A stretch of DNA of 33,506 bases from Burkholderiaceae bacterium (GTDB lineage: Bacteria > Pseudomonadota > Gammaproteobacteria > Burkholderiales > Burkholderiaceae_F): NCBI GenBank assembly GCA_017646335.1, contig JAGCMT010000078.1, positions 1-33,506 of the forward strand, read 5' to 3'. Made by a program: the position numbers and the translations under genes. Shown here piece after piece: positions 33,336-33,506 of the stretch. Under the pieces are notes generated by a model. That model ran no database searches. It was not told where the DNA came from and saw only the letters and a program-made list of their open reading frames with translations. Within the stretch, counting starts at the first letter, position 1, and every line of letters begins with the position of its first letter.

Positions 33336-33506
33336 ATGAACACGGCTGATACGCGTCGCTTTGGTGGTATTTCTCGACTTTTTGGTACGGAGGGTTTTGA
33401 AAAGCTTCAAAACGCTCACGTGGTGGTCGTTGGTTTAGGTGGCGTTGGCAGTTGGGTCGCTGAGGCGTTGGCCCGTACGGCCGTTGGTCGATTGACACTC
33501 ATTGAT
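33336..33506 (+). CDS. tcdA: tRNA threonylcarbamoyladenosine dehydratase, 3'-truncated by the window edge
   Basis: The 57 visible residues match the N-terminus of TcdA (CsdL/YgdL), the E1-like enzyme that cyclises t6A37 to ct6A in tRNA with ATP. RRFGGISRLFGTEGFEKLQNAHVVVVG is followed by the nucleotide loop GLGGVGSWVAEALARTAVG and LTLID at the edge. ThiF/MoeB relatives share the loop, but RFGG..RLFG and GSW.AEALAR favour TcdA. ATG 33336 has AAAAGG upstream; an in-frame ATG seven codons earlier (33315) has no site. The gene runs off the window and is divergent from the OLD gene. Confidence 0.88.
   Translation, partial: MNTADTRRFGGISRLFGTEGFEKLQNAHVVVVGLGGVGSWVAEALARTAVGRLTLID

Noticed and set aside
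1..33506. CRISPR arrays, tRNA genes, insertion sequences, integrases or attachment sites
   Set aside because: No regular repeat-spacer series, no tRNA-like cloverleaf or terminal CCA, no transposase or integrase motifs in any frame.

Overview
The window reads as chromosomal DNA from a betaproteobacterium. The best guess is a gut-type Burkholderiales of the Sutterellaceae (Sutterella/Parasutterella-like). This is inferred from proteobacterial glnE, yhdP, bepA and ppk1, from menaquinone genes (menB, menE) and a HydG maturase that are unusual in that class, and from a strong codon bias (Leu TTG/CTC, Gln CAA, Thr ACG) in the genes that look highly expressed. I could run no database search, so the taxon is an inference. 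No tRNA, rRNA, CRISPR array, insertion sequence or prophage gene was seen.

Layout. 1-2904: 5'-truncated transketolase and GAPDH, ended by a strong terminator. 2905-3214: no protein gene, but a hairpin plus an orphan terminator that could end a small RNA. 3215-7508, minus strand, each gene with its own terminator: a periplasmic YgiW/BOF protein, an AbgA-like M20 amidohydrolase, a short-chain dehydrogenase and HydG. 7680-9246: a coupled plsC-like/cdsA-like pair. 9367-14242: yhdP and a nitrilase-family amidase. 14366-16096: an apt-like/luxS/mtnN operon for S-adenosylhomocysteine recycling. 16243-19053: glnE on the plus strand. 19116-21786: ferredoxin/flavodoxin-NADP reductase and the BepA protease. 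21881-26026: response regulator, histidine kinase, menB and menE in one direction. 26276-28447: ppk1. 28523-31395: an MFS transporter, a tandem-domain universal stress protein and a truncated second Usp. 31454-33163: an OLD-family ATPase/TOPRIM nuclease, divergent from a possible 20-residue peptide and the start of tcdA at the right edge.

How it fits together. Central carbon metabolism (tkt, gap), nitrogen control (glnE), menaquinone synthesis with a linked two-component system, AI-2/methyl-cycle salvage, envelope lipid handling (yhdP, plsC/cdsA), outer-membrane quality control (bepA) and stress functions (ppk1, usp) are mostly housekeeping. The accessory-looking parts are the HydG gene without hydrogenase neighbours, the degenerate CdsA homologue, the candidate small RNA at about 3.0-3.16 kb, the nested palindrome at 26.06-26.12 kb, and the right end, where a decayed usp, a solitary OLD nuclease and a small cationic ORF sit together.
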